A stretch of DNA of 64,000 nucleotides from a virus. Position numbers and translations under genes: made by a program. The notes below the pieces were generated by a model. It saw nothing but the letters and a program-made list of their open reading frames with translations. It ran no database searches and had not been told where the DNA came from. Location of the stretch: IMG/VR virus record IMGVR_UViG_3300035698_035366, positions 1 through 64,000 of that record; one strand, 5' to 3'. Below are positions 44,080-53,495 of the stretch, one piece after another (position 1 is the stretch's first letter; every line of letters starts with the position of its first letter).

Positions 44080-46595
44080 GCAAAACTAATGTTACCTTGA
44101 ATAAACAGTGGTTTACTTGCTAAGGTTAACGGTAATTGTTGTCCAGTAGTACGTCTAACTACCGCACTCGCCTGTTTAATTTGTCTTGTTGTTGTATCCA
44201 CACCTCGTCTTGGTTCTAAGAATCCCTTACTCCAATTTGTAATAGTTTTATTAATACCTATCTTTTCATGTTGTTTTCTTGATACAACGTTTGGGTAAAG
44301 CTCACTAGTAAACATCTTCAATTCAATTCGTCTGCGTGCGAGCAGCGCGGAATTAACTTCCAACTGACCATTAGAATTCCTGGATTTTGAATATCTCAAG
44401 AAAATTTCAGCAGCGTCATTAAACCGTGCTTCTTTGAGTGCGGTTTTTATACCTGACTTCAAACTACCAACGTTGTAAACCAATGATACTAATGCATCGA
44501 ATTGTCCTTGCGTAAGTGTGGTGTTTGGTAAGCTTCGCTTAACGATATTTTCACGAAGTTTTACATCATCTGTGAATAATTTGAAAGCTTCTTCTTCCGT
44601 TATACCGTCATCGAAGTTTGAATTAGGACCACTATCTTGTAAGTGCCCATAACCAATGGAGTATCCCTTGATATCAAAATATTCGTACGGGAAATACGAT
44701 TCAAATTTTCTAATAGCGTCAAGTCCATTTTCAGAAATTCCAAGAATTGAGATTGGTTGTAGACCACCTTCTATTGATGCGTTTTTAACCTCGTCGATTG
44801 TTTTTTGTATTTCCTCATTTGGAATTTGTCTTGATGCACCAGTTGAAACCGAACTACCATTCGTCGCAGTTACTGATGGTGGTTTTGTGGCAATTATAGG
44901 CGTTTCCGAAGATTCTCCTTTTGGAGATGGTTCACCGGCGTCTATTCGAACATGACCAGACCATGGTTCATGTTGTGGTACACGGTTGGTTATTGACTCT
45001 TTTATATCACCGTTGTTTTTATTTTCATTTGTTAGATCATTGATTTCTGGCGGGGTTGAGGATCCCGCTGGTCCCGCAGGAGAAGCTAATGGTATGTCAT
45101 CGCAACTTATGTCACCTGTTCTTGGTGGATCAGTTGGGCAACCAAAATCAATTCCTCCATTAGGAAGTCTTGAATATCTATCGGCGCCAAAATGCTGTTT
45201 GTGATCACCTTCAAATCGAACATTGTATTCAGAAGAAAATGTTTCTTTATTGATTCCTGATACTATGAGATCATTTGTGCCTGATACTAATACCAATTTA
45301 GAGCCATTTTGCTCATTGTGTTGCCCAGAAACCGATAAATTGTAATTTTCGCCTACTTGTTTATTGTGAGTTTGTGCAACAGAAACGTTATAATCTCCAC
45401 CAATTGTGAAATCAACATTTCGTTTTGATTCCATTTTGATATTACCATTAACTCCAGTATCGTTCGGGCCGCCTTCTGCAATTAGTTCACCATCTTCGTC
45501 GAATTGTGAAACATCACCAAAGCCCGAACCATCATCACCAACAGCCTTCATATTGATATCGTTGCCAGCTTCAATGTTTACATTTTGGTTTGCACGAAGA
45601 TTAAGATCGCCTTCACTGTGGATAGAAATAGAATCCTTACCATAGATATCAATATGCCCGTCATTGGCCAATTCAATCCAATTATTACCATCACGACTAA
45701 TCACGTAAACCATACCAAACTCTTCATTGATAAGAATTTGTGCACCAGAGCGTGTTCGGAAACGAATCAATTCATCTTTTCTTGATCCCAAATTAGATGC
45801 GGGATTATCCCGTGCTGAAGTTTTACCCGTTGATGTGAAAACTCGACCGTCGGATTTATCATCATCTGTATAACCATCATCCATGACAAATTGTGTTCCA
45901 CGGGGAGTTGATATACCGTATGATTTAGAAACTACATCGCGCCGAGCACTACTCGTTCCAGTACCTCTAATATAATCTCGCAATAATCCTTGCTGACTTA
46001 GTCCAGAGTATAATGGATAATGAACGGGTCTTTCTGGGTCATCAGTTTTATTAATTAACCCCTTATCTTTTTTATTGTATTCGGTGGTGGGGTAGTGTTC
46101 ATCGGCAGCATTATCAGCAGTGTGCCTATATGTTTTACCACCAGCTACGCCGGGAACCATATGATTCATATTATATCCGTAGAATCCACCCATAATAACA
46201 CCCTGATCGATACGACCATTGAGAAATGATATAACCACTTCATTACCAACATCGGGAATTGGAAACCACATACCGTATGATTTTTGGGTATACTTAAATT
46301 GCTCTCTCATTTGCTCATCAGTTGAAACGGTCTGTGGTTGTCCTTGTTCCCTAACAGGTATACCATCTTCACTTAGTTCAAGCAATGGGGTTGCCCCAGC
46401 GAACGGTGCCATATAACGAACCATAACCCACGAGTCCCGGTCACCTGATGATCCACCAAAATCAGGAACATAAACCAAACAGCGGCCTTGTCTTTTAATA
46501 TCATTAACTTCCATTATTTGAGCGCTATAAATTCCATCATATCGCTTATTGGGCGACAATCCCGTGGTGGCTTGATAAGAACTTTCTTTTTCCAT
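44076..46595 (-). CDS. 5: Baseplate hub/spike protein gp5-like with C-terminal lysozyme
   Basis: 839 residues. Residues about 15-150 form the gp5/VgrG OB-fold ('GRCLVYVPDFGG', 'WFPIPDVGNEVVISFLNGR', 'GVIMGGFYG'). Residues about 300-480 are repeats 'GDLNLRANQNVNIEAGNDINMK'-like (split), the triple beta-helix needle. Residues about 625-770 are a T4-type (GH24) lysozyme: 'IRKFESYFPYEYFDIKGYSIGYGH' contains, in pieces, the catalytic Glu, Asp and a Ser where Thr is usual; 'QFDALVSLVYNVG' follows. In T4 gp5 the lysozyme lies between the OB-fold and needle; here it is at the C-terminus after the needle. It punctures the envelope and digests peptidoglycan during DNA entry. Confidence 0.88.
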   Translation of the reverse strand: MEKESSYQATTGLSPNKRYDGIYSAQIMEVNDIKRQGRCLVYVPDFGGSSGDRDSWVMVRYMAPFAGATPLLELSEDGIPVREQGQPQTVSTDEQMREQFKYTQKSYGMWFPIPDVGNEVVISFLNGRIDQGVIMGGFYGYNMNHMVPGVAGGKTYRHTADNAADEHYPTTEYNKKDKGLINKTDDPERPVHYPLYSGLSQQGLLRDYIRGTGTSSARRDVVSKSYGISTPRGTQFVMDDGYTDDDKSDGRVFTSTGKTSARDNPASNLGSRKDELIRFRTRSGAQILINEEFGMVYVISRDGNNWIELANDGHIDIYGKDSISIHSEGDLNLRANQNVNIEAGNDINMKAVGDDGSGFGDVSQFDEDGELIAEGGPNDTGVNGNIKMESKRNVDFTIGGDYNVSVAQTHNKQVGENYNLSVSGQHNEQNGSKLVLVSGTNDLIVSGINKETFSSEYNVRFEGDHKQHFGADRYSRLPNGGIDFGCPTDPPRTGDISCDDIPLASPAGPAGSSTPPEINDLTNENKNNGDIKESITNRVPQHEPWSGHVRIDAGEPSPKGESSETPIIATKPPSVTATNGSSVSTGASRQIPNEEIQKTIDEVKNASIEGGLQPISILGISENGLDAIRKFESYFPYEYFDIKGYSIGYGHLQDSGPNSNFDDGITEEEAFKLFTDDVKLRENIVKRSLPNTTLTQGQFDALVSLVYNVGSLKSGIKTALKEARFNDAAEIFLRYSKSRNSNGQLEVNSALLARRRIELKMFTSELYPNVVSRKQHEKIGINKTITNWSKGFLEPRRGVDTTTRQIKQASAVVRRTTGQQLPLTLASKPLFIQGNISFA

Positions 46596-46609
46596 AAATC
46601 TATCCTTTT

Positions 46610-49492
46610 TTATTCTTCAGGTAATTGAGATCGAGACAGAGGAAGAGTTCGAAGTTGAGCCCGTCTACGGATTTCTTCAAATGATAATTTAGATAATTCA
46701 GCCAATTTTCTAGCATCTTCAGAAGTGCGGGCGGGTGCCTTTGGGATTGAATCAATAAGTTTTTTCTGTGCTGCTTCGTCTGCTGGAGACGGATCAATCC
46801 TTTTTGCTGACGCAAGAAGACCTTTCTGGGATGGGCCTTCTCTAGGTCTTTTCACCGCGATAGATTCAGCAGTTTTATTTACTTTTCCTTCAGATACTAA
46901 CGCTGGATCACCGACTGCATCAATGGATTTATCCTTCTTCTGATTTTCAACAATATCCAAAGATGATGTTGTTGTATCACGGACTGAAATTAATGTTTGC
47001 ATAAACTTACCATCGGTTCCAAATACAGTTTCAACTTCATTTACAACCCATAACCCACTAATCATGGCATTTTGAGTTAAAGACGCTACACCAGTTTCTT
47101 CAGTTGTGGCAAGTACATCCGGGGAATACATTTGAAACAACATCATTGGTTGGCCATATAGCGTCAATAATTCATTTTTATTGCGCTCTATCCCAGTATT
47201 TAAATCAGCGTTTGGCAACTCACTAGACCTAACAATATTATTAGTCTGCAAATTGACATTGTCAGCATCACTATCCGTTAAAATTTGATCTGTGGGTATT
47301 TGTATAAGAGAATTAAATATTTCATCAACTTGTGACCGAATTTTAACCAAAGTGTCAGGATTGTTTTTTGCTATAGATCCCTGAAAAGATAATGCTTGTG
47401 TTCTTTTTTGCAAATTTTTAATCTTTTCCAAATTAATAATATTATTAGAAAATAATGTTCGACCCTTAACAATAAATGTTTCAGCTGGGCTTGTTCCCAA
47501 CCACCAAGGATCTCCTCGAATTTGTAGTTCCATTTGTAATAAGTCGCCACCCTGCACAATATTATTAGCTAATGCATTAAACACCGATGTGGATTGTGGT
47601 TTTGATAAATTAAGCCCAGTAAATAAATCTGAATCTGACAAGTATCTAGCGGCACGGACAGGTGTAGAGATAACAGCATTCAATCCTTCTTGGGGTTTAT
47701 TTTCAATATCTTCAGCAAATATAGTTGATCCTTTCTTAAATTCTTCCAAAGATCGTTTACGAGCACGTTCAGCGGTAACTGCGGGTCCCAGACTAAATAA
47801 CAACGCGGCTTGTTCTCGCTGCAATCGGCTTAATTCTCTCGTTTTATCATTAGTTGCATCGCGACGGGTGCCTGCATCCGCATCATCTACTGGAACATTA
47901 TTTATTTCGTTATCCAATTCATCAATTTTTGATTGTAATGCTTCTAGTGCTGCTTCCATATCTTCTGCATTGAAAGCATCAGTTTGTTTTGAATTGATTG
48001 CAAATTTACCATCAACAGATTCAATTAGTGGTGACGCTGCACCAATATTAGTAGCTGATTTGAAATTGCTATTTGGTGCGATAAAAGAATAAAACAATGT
48101 ATTGTATTCCAAATTCATTTGCTCCACATCAACATTATCGCGGCCAAAAATATAGGTATACTTTTTTTGAACACTTCGAACAGCGGTGGCTTGGATTTTT
48201 TTCTGTGCTAAATCTCGCAAGGTTCCCCGTGGGTCTTTCATTGACGCAATTCTATCATCCATTACTTTAACCCATGCACTTACACCATCATATGGATAGA
48301 TGTTATAAATGATTATTTTGTTATAATCCTTAACTTTTAGATTATAATCTAAATAAAATACTTCAGGAACAATTTTAATAAATTTTAGAAATGGTGGTAG
48401 CTTATGTTTTTTCTCTTTATCTTCGTTAGATACAGGATCTCTTCCATCCCTATTAGTTTTTGCATCTTGCACATCATCAAGTTTTGGAAATATTTGATTA
48501 AGAATTAAATCCTGCCCCCAATTAGTAGCGGCGATCATCGCTTGTATAATTGCTGGATAACGTTTTCTATTAGGAACAGTGAATTGTTTTATATCACCCG
48601 TTATATCATCACTAGTTTTACTATAATCACCAGCTTTGTTTTCAAAATTAGGATCTGTTGTAAAATTTAATTTTTCCCATTTGATGTCATCAGTATCACT
48701 TGCATAGGATCCCTTAATTTCATGAAATACAAAATATGGCAATTCTAGAGGATGTGAATCAGTAACAGCTAATCTTAATGCAGTTTTTTGTGCATTATCC
48801 TGGAATTGTTTCATAATTCTGATGAACTCACCTTCGCCGGCGCCGATCATCAAATTCATTGATTCTTCGGTTCTTCCAGATATATCATTCAAGAATCGAT
48901 GTCCTGACTCAATTGCTGATAATGTATAAACACTGCCTTGTGATTCAACCTTCATATCAATTTTAGTAATTGTAATTCTATACAATTTTTTTAATTTTGA
49001 TGAAATATTGGTAGTTAGCGTTTCACCATCTTTATATCCAACAAACGAAACTTCTAGATACCAAGGTATAATTGAATAATTTTCAATTCCAAGATTATCA
49101 GCGGAAATTCGTATCAAATCCATAAATTTTGTACCAAATGGTTCAATAACTTTGAACTCTATATTTTGTGCTACACCAGAGGGTTTATTTGGTTTATGTG
49201 ATACAACATTTCTTATTCGAACATCTTCTATGTATAAACTTGTTCTCCCAGACTGGGCGAGGGTAATTTGCGGAACACTAGCTATAACATCTAAAAAGTC
49301 ATTACTACTTGTTGAATTACTAGTTTCATTAATTTTGTCATTCAGAATTCTTTCATTCAACATGAACAATTTGAAATTAACTGTGTAATTTCCATAAGAA
49401 TTCAGCTCATTATCTTGGAAATCAAAATCAATATTGACTTTGGCTCTGGAATCTTTTTCAGTTGGAAAAATTTGCTTTGGTTTATCAGCCAT
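46610..49492 (-). CDS. Large baseplate hub protein (gp27-like by position)
   Basis: 960 residues, directly upstream of the gp5-like gene, the position of hub gene 27. The N-terminus has beta-rich segments ('VNIDFDFQDNELNSYGNYTV', 'LYIEDVRIRNVV', 'NIEFKVIEPFGTKFMDLI') and 'TKIDMKVESQGSVYTLSAI', typical of hub/tail-tip beta-barrel proteins. About residues 490-570 are a predicted coiled coil ('ALEALQSKIDELDNEIN'). Near 820, 'LFQMYSPDVL' and 'ISGLWVVNEVETVF...SVRDT' end the structured part; the tail is Lys/Pro-rich. Longer than T4 gp27 (391), so it may combine functions. Homology is inferred from context. Confidence 0.65.
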   Translation of the reverse strand: MADKPKQIFPTEKDSRAKVNIDFDFQDNELNSYGNYTVNFKLFMLNERILNDKINETSNSTSSNDFLDVIASVPQITLAQSGRTSLYIEDVRIRNVVSHKPNKPSGVAQNIEFKVIEPFGTKFMDLIRISADNLGIENYSIIPWYLEVSFVGYKDGETLTTNISSKLKKLYRITITKIDMKVESQGSVYTLSAIESGHRFLNDISGRTEESMNLMIGAGEGEFIRIMKQFQDNAQKTALRLAVTDSHPLELPYFVFHEIKGSYASDTDDIKWEKLNFTTDPNFENKAGDYSKTSDDITGDIKQFTVPNRKRYPAIIQAMIAATNWGQDLILNQIFPKLDDVQDAKTNRDGRDPVSNEDKEKKHKLPPFLKFIKIVPEVFYLDYNLKVKDYNKIIIYNIYPYDGVSAWVKVMDDRIASMKDPRGTLRDLAQKKIQATAVRSVQKKYTYIFGRDNVDVEQMNLEYNTLFYSFIAPNSNFKSATNIGAASPLIESVDGKFAINSKQTDAFNAEDMEAALEALQSKIDELDNEINNVPVDDADAGTRRDATNDKTRELSRLQREQAALLFSLGPAVTAERARKRSLEEFKKGSTIFAEDIENKPQEGLNAVISTPVRAARYLSDSDLFTGLNLSKPQSTSVFNALANNIVQGGDLLQMELQIRGDPWWLGTSPAETFIVKGRTLFSNNIINLEKIKNLQKRTQALSFQGSIAKNNPDTLVKIRSQVDEIFNSLIQIPTDQILTDSDADNVNLQTNNIVRSSELPNADLNTGIERNKNELLTLYGQPMMLFQMYSPDVLATTEETGVASLTQNAMISGLWVVNEVETVFGTDGKFMQTLISVRDTTTSSLDIVENQKKDKSIDAVGDPALVSEGKVNKTAESIAVKRPREGPSQKGLLASAKRIDPSPADEAAQKKLIDSIPKAPARTSEDARKLAELSKLSFEEIRRRAQLRTLPLSRSQLPEE

Positions 49493-49495
49493 AAA

Positions 49496-49792
49496 TTATG
49501 CTCTTTCAATGTTATCTATACTCGGAATACGAATCTCCAACCCTTCAACAAGATCATAAATCGGATCTTTAATAATATCAACATTGCGTGAAATGAAAAC
49601 CCACCAATAATCAGGTGTCCCATAAAAGCGCGTTGATACTAAATCAGGGCGGTGAACAAATTGTCCAGTTATTATAAATCGATCATCACCGTCAGAGGAT
49701 AGAATATCAACAGGGGTCAATATATCAAGATATTGACTGAACTGTCGAGTTTGTGAATATGGTGACCTTGAAGAGTATTTTACTTGTGCCAT
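49496..49792 (-). CDS. 53: Baseplate wedge subunit gp53-like
   Basis: 98 residues from ATG 49792 (TAATG overlap with the upstream stop). 'FVHRPDLVSTRFYGTPDYWWVFISRN' split around the YGT, then 'DPIYDLVEGLEIRIPS', is the gp53/LysM-like wedge signature. T4 gp53 is 196 residues, so this is a short version keeping the C-terminal core. It clamps the wedge arms together. Confidence 0.88.
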   Translation of the reverse strand: MAQVKYSSRSPYSQTRQFSQYLDILTPVDILSSDGDDRFIITGQFVHRPDLVSTRFYGTPDYWWVFISRNVDIIKDPIYDLVEGLEIRIPSIDNIERA

Positions 49793-50778
49793 TACCACCA
49801 TCCTCCGCCGCTTTGTTTAAGACCCTTGCCACCTGGACCATTAACAAGTAATTTACCACTTCTAAATTCATCTAAATTGAACGTTCGAACCTGTTTCGGT
49901 GTTCTGGTAACCTTTAAGGTAATACTGAATGTAAATTTAGATGGAAGCCATGCCCTTGAATAAGTTGTATCATTACCTACACCAGATTTCAATGCCAACG
50001 ATTTTTTAAGTTCGTGTTGTTCTCTAGAATCACTTACTACACCACAATTTGTTAGATCAGCATTACTAACCAAACTCTGCAACTGGGAGTTACTGGATGT
50101 TACGGGTATTTCAACGTAATCAGTATCATTGTTAAAATCCATTGCATATTGCGTCATAACAACCGGTAACTTATTAAACACATATTCACCGTAGCCACTA
50201 AAATGAAGGATTGGTGGTGGGGTTCCACCTCTTGAATCATTACTTCCAAAATACATTTTTGTCACTGTTCTAGCAAAATGCAAACAAGCTAACGCATATC
50301 TTCCCTCATCAATGTTCTGCACTGTTAACTCAGTAGTTATTGTAATAGTTGGGCTTGGTGTTCTTTGATATGCCGAGAAATCGGTAATGGAATGAATTGG
50401 AGTATATTCCCCATACGATGCCTGAAAATCTGTCGTTATTGTTGGCGTATATGGGAACAAAATTCCACCATGCTCTTTTAACGGGTGTAACAAATGAGAT
50501 TGATCATCACCTGATCCGCCACCAAACAACACTTGCCTCGTACCACCAACATCAAGGTTGTTTTTAACGAAATTATATGCTGTCAAACGGACTCGATGTT
50601 CAACATTGGCAGGTTTTTTCAAATCTTTATCAGCTTTAGATGTTGATACATCAGTTGCACCAGTTACTGGATTTTGACTTGCTTGACCAACCAGATTTTT
50701 TGTCTGATTAGCTGCCCTAGTGGTCGCGTTTTGTGCGGCTTGTTCAAACCCACTCAAATCTGTAAACGTAGTAGCCAT
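49792..50778 (-). CDS. Baseplate tail-tube cap/junction protein (gp48/gp54-like)
   Basis: 328 residues from ATG 50778, with AGGA 8 bp upstream. 'ALACLHFARTVTKMYFG', 'VFNKLPVVMTQYAMDFNNDTDYVEI' (split) and the final 'LPSKFTFSITLKVTRTP' match the layout of T4 gp48/gp54, which start the tail tube on the baseplate. It heads the hub operon (48/54-53-27-5 order) and has an exact TATAAATA box 29 bp upstream. Whether it equals gp48 or gp54 cannot be settled. Confidence 0.72.
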   Translation of the reverse strand: MATTFTDLSGFEQAAQNATTRAANQTKNLVGQASQNPVTGATDVSTSKADKDLKKPANVEHRVRLTAYNFVKNNLDVGGTRQVLFGGGSGDDQSHLLHPLKEHGGILFPYTPTITTDFQASYGEYTPIHSITDFSAYQRTPSPTITITTELTVQNIDEGRYALACLHFARTVTKMYFGSNDSRGGTPPPILHFSGYGEYVFNKLPVVMTQYAMDFNNDTDYVEIPVTSSNSQLQSLVSNADLTNCGVVSDSREQHELKKSLALKSGVGNDTTYSRAWLPSKFTFSITLKVTRTPKQVRTFNLDEFRSGKLLVNGPGGKGLKQSGGGWW

Positions 50779-50807
50779 AATAATCCTCAAGTATTCATAC
50801 TATTAAG

Positions 50808-50815
50808 TATTTATA
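50808..50815 (-). promoter_or_regulatory. Late promoter TATAAATA of the hub operon
   Basis: Exact minus-strand TATAAATA, 29 bp before the ATG at 50778, divergent from the gp55 promoter. Confidence 0.65.
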
Positions 50816-50873
50816 TCACTAAATATATAGGTAGTTAATTAAAAAAAATTTTACAGTAAATTAATGTAAAATA

Positions 50874-50902
50874 TTGATTTTACACCACGAACAGTGTATT
50901 AT
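50874..50902 (+). promoter_or_regulatory. Sigma-70-type promoter for gp55
   Basis: TTGATT (50874-50879), 17 bp spacer, TATTAT (50897-50902), 82 bp before the gp55 ATG. An inverted repeat TTTTAC...GTAAAA (centred near 50861) lies just upstream and could be an operator. Confidence 0.5.
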
Positions 50903-50984
50903 TATTGTAATAATCTTTTTGTAATGTTATAACGTTGCAAAAACGAGTTGCGATTAATAATTAATAATAATCTAGGAGTACTCT

Positions 50985-51902
50985 ATGGCCCGTAGGAATT
51001 ACCTCAACAACCGCGATCTTTTATTAGAAATACACAAAAGCAAACTTACCTTCTGCGAATATTTGGACGATAAACATCTATACCACGATGTCATTGTTAA
51101 TGATCTAAGCGAAATCAATTCAACCCTGATAAAGGAAACCCTTGAAGAAAAGGCAAACAAAATAACAAGGGATAAAAGAGCAGCAAATAGAGAAGAAGGC
51201 ATCAAAGAAACAGTTGAACCAATTGATCCAGAAACATTATTGGTTGATGATCTTGTTTTCCGTGTTATGACTTTTGAACACGTTCCCAAAACAGAAGAAC
51301 GGATCAGAAAAGCAAAAACCTCTGATCAAGAACACACAAAATGCAATTTTCCACCATTCAAACATTATATTCTTGAAAACTTTCGAGTTAATCGTTTAGG
51401 TAATTATACCGACCTCGAGTTTAAAGAGGTTCTGCGTTCACATTGGGAAGGTGGATTCGATAATGGGCATTTTGTTCTTGAAAAAGGAAAGATTTCAGAA
51501 AAATTAGCTCGCATGTTTATGCTCCTTGTTTCCCGTAATGGTATGAAAGGTAATTGGAGAAATTATACATACAATGATGAAATGCAGGGTCAAGCGTTAC
51601 TTCAATTGAGCCAAGTTGGTCTACAATTTAATGAGGCAAAATCATCTAACCCATTTTCATATTATACTGAAACTGTAAATCATTCGTTTACTCGCATATT
51701 AAATAACGAAAAGAAGGGACAGAAAATCAGAGATGACATACTTATCGCTAGTGGTGCATCACCATCATATACCCGTCAAGTAGAAAATGATATGGAATTG
51801 AAAAAATTGGGCGAGGAGCAAGGGTGGGCCAAACCATTAGAACGAAAACCAGGGAGACCAGGACGGAAGCCCGCAAATAAAACAATACCATTACCCGAGT
51901 AA
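50985..51902 (+). CDS. 55: Late transcription sigma factor gp55-like
   Basis: 305 residues, longer than T4 gp55 (185). The diagnostic stretch is 'NWRNYTYNDEMQGQALLQL' followed by 'SNPFSYYTETVNHSFTRILNNEKKGQ' (quoted in parts), equivalent to sigma region 2 that contacts the core clamp and the TATAAATA box. The Arg/Pro/Lys-rich C-terminus ('KPGRPGRKPANK') may be an AT-hook-like DNA-binding tail, which T4 gp55 lacks. It should direct late transcription from the boxes seen before structural genes, with the sliding clamp as co-activator. Confidence 0.9.
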   Translation: MARRNYLNNRDLLLEIHKSKLTFCEYLDDKHLYHDVIVNDLSEINSTLIKETLEEKANKITRDKRAANREEGIKETVEPIDPETLLVDDLVFRVMTFEHVPKTEERIRKAKTSDQEHTKCNFPPFKHYILENFRVNRLGNYTDLEFKEVLRSHWEGGFDNGHFVLEKGKISEKLARMFMLLVSRNGMKGNWRNYTYNDEMQGQALLQLSQVGLQFNEAKSSNPFSYYTETVNHSFTRILNNEKKGQKIRDDILIASGASPSYTRQVENDMELKKLGEEQGWAKPLERKPGRPGRKPANKTIPLPE

Positions 51903-51963
51903 ATATTGAATTATGACAAGTATTCGTTTATAATTACTATAATAATTTAAGCATAGGATAATA

Positions 51964-52989
51964 ATGAATAATCAATTATTTAATAAAGTAGCGTGCTTCA
52001 CCGATATTCACTTTGGCAAGAGCTCAAATTCTGAAGATTATAACGTCAAATGTGATCAGTTCGTTGATTGGTTTATTGAAAAATCAAAAGCTGCTGGTGC
52101 TGAAAGTTGTATTTTTCTAGGGGACTGGCATGAAAGCCGTATTAGTCTACAAGTAAAAACACTCAACTATAGTCTCCGGTGTATGGAAAAACTATCTGAA
52201 GCTTTTGATAATTTCTGGTTTATTCCGGGCAATCATGATATTTTCCATAGAACAAAGAGAGAATATAACTCCATTGTAATGGGTAGAAATCTTAGCAATA
52301 TTAACATCGTAAATGATATTTTTTGCGAAGGTAATGTTGCTATTGTTCCTTGGTTAGTTGGCGACGAATGGAAAAAAGTACGAAAGCTTAAATGTCGATA
52401 CATGTTCGGGCATTTTGAATTACCAAGATTCTTAATGAATGCAATGGTAGAGATGGGTGATCATGGGGGATTAAAATCAGAAGACTTGAAAGGTCCAGAA
52501 TTTGTATTCTCCGGCCACTTCCACAAGCGACAAGTCCGTGATAATATCATTTATATCGGTAATGCATTCCCGCAAAACTATACTGATGCGTGGGATGATG
52601 ATCGTGGCATGATGCTATTAGAATGGGGTAAGGAGCCTGAGTTCTTTACGTGGCAAGATCAACCTCTCTTCCGAACCTATAATCTTTCAGATATTATTGA
52701 GGAGCCAGAGAAGCACATATACAAGCACATTAATGCTCGGGTTACTGTTGATATCGAAATGTCGTATGAAGAGTCGCAGGTTCTGAAAGAAACTTTTCGG
52801 TCTGCTTTTGGTGCAAATGATATCAAATTCTTACACAAACATACTGAAGTTGAAGATGCGCAATGGGATGAAAATGTTGTGTTCCAATCAGTTGATCAAA
52901 TTGTGGTGGAAGGTTTAACTTCATTAGATGAAAAATCAGCTTATGATAAGAATCTTTTGGTAGGTATATACAACCAAATAGGCGAGTAA
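51964..52989 (+). CDS. 47: Recombination endonuclease subunit gp47 (SbcD/Mre11-like)
   Basis: 341 residues, like T4 gp47 (339). Metallophosphoesterase motifs in order: 'CFTDIHFGKSS' (DxH), 'FLGDWHES' (GD), 'PGNHDIFH' (GNHD), 'FGHFELP', 'SGHFHKRQ' (GHxH). It pairs with gp46 to resect DNA ends during recombination-dependent replication and host DNA breakdown. In an operon with gp46, separated by a small gene. Confidence 0.95.
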   Translation: MNNQLFNKVACFTDIHFGKSSNSEDYNVKCDQFVDWFIEKSKAAGAESCIFLGDWHESRISLQVKTLNYSLRCMEKLSEAFDNFWFIPGNHDIFHRTKREYNSIVMGRNLSNINIVNDIFCEGNVAIVPWLVGDEWKKVRKLKCRYMFGHFELPRFLMNAMVEMGDHGGLKSEDLKGPEFVFSGHFHKRQVRDNIIYIGNAFPQNYTDAWDDDRGMMLLEWGKEPEFFTWQDQPLFRTYNLSDIIEEPEKHIYKHINARVTVDIEMSYEESQVLKETFRSAFGANDIKFLHKHTEVEDAQWDENVVFQSVDQIVVEGLTSLDEKSAYDKNLLVGIYNQIGE

Positions 52990-52991
52990 AT

Positions 52992-53429
52992 ATGCAGCCA
53001 AAATCAGAATATCTAAGATACCATAAGATATGGAGAAATGCTGAAATAGAGGAGATATATAAAGAAACTATGGTAGAATTTTTATATTCAAATTCACATT
53101 TTTTAGAAGCACCATTAGGTCATGCAACACTAGATTATGTATATTCTATACAATTTCAGTTGCCTGGTAGTTTTTCTAGATCAAAATATTTAAGATTACT
53201 TGATGAAATAAATGATCATTTTAATGAACAATTAGAAAGTCACAATTTTTTCTATCTAACAATCGGGGATGAATGTTTTGTGATTTTTATGGAATGTTCT
53301 GAAGAGATAGACGATGTGTTGTTGAAACTCGCAACTTCGTCACAAGTGTTAAATCAACACACTAAAGAAGAATATAATAAAAGTGTTGATGAGATTAATT
53401 TAACCCGCAATACAAAATATAATCCGTAA
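52992..53429 (+). CDS. Small unknown protein of the 'FKL' motif family, between gp47 and gp46
   Basis: 145 residues, starting 2 bp after the gp47 stop. Contains 'CFVIFMECSEEIDDVLLKLATS', a looser version of the shared signature, followed by a 30-residue polar tail. Gly/aromatic composition in the middle ('SIQFQLPGSFSRSKY'). In T4 a small gene also lies between 46 and 47, but I see no similarity to it. Function unknown. Confidence 0.6.
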   Translation: MQPKSEYLRYHKIWRNAEIEEIYKETMVEFLYSNSHFLEAPLGHATLDYVYSIQFQLPGSFSRSKYLRLLDEINDHFNEQLESHNFFYLTIGDECFVIFMECSEEIDDVLLKLATSSQVLNQHTKEEYNKSVDEINLTRNTKYNP

Positions 53430-53495
53430 AAATCAAGTACAAATACGGTATCAACATATAATTATTCATAAGAAGATATGAAGGAATAGAAATAA

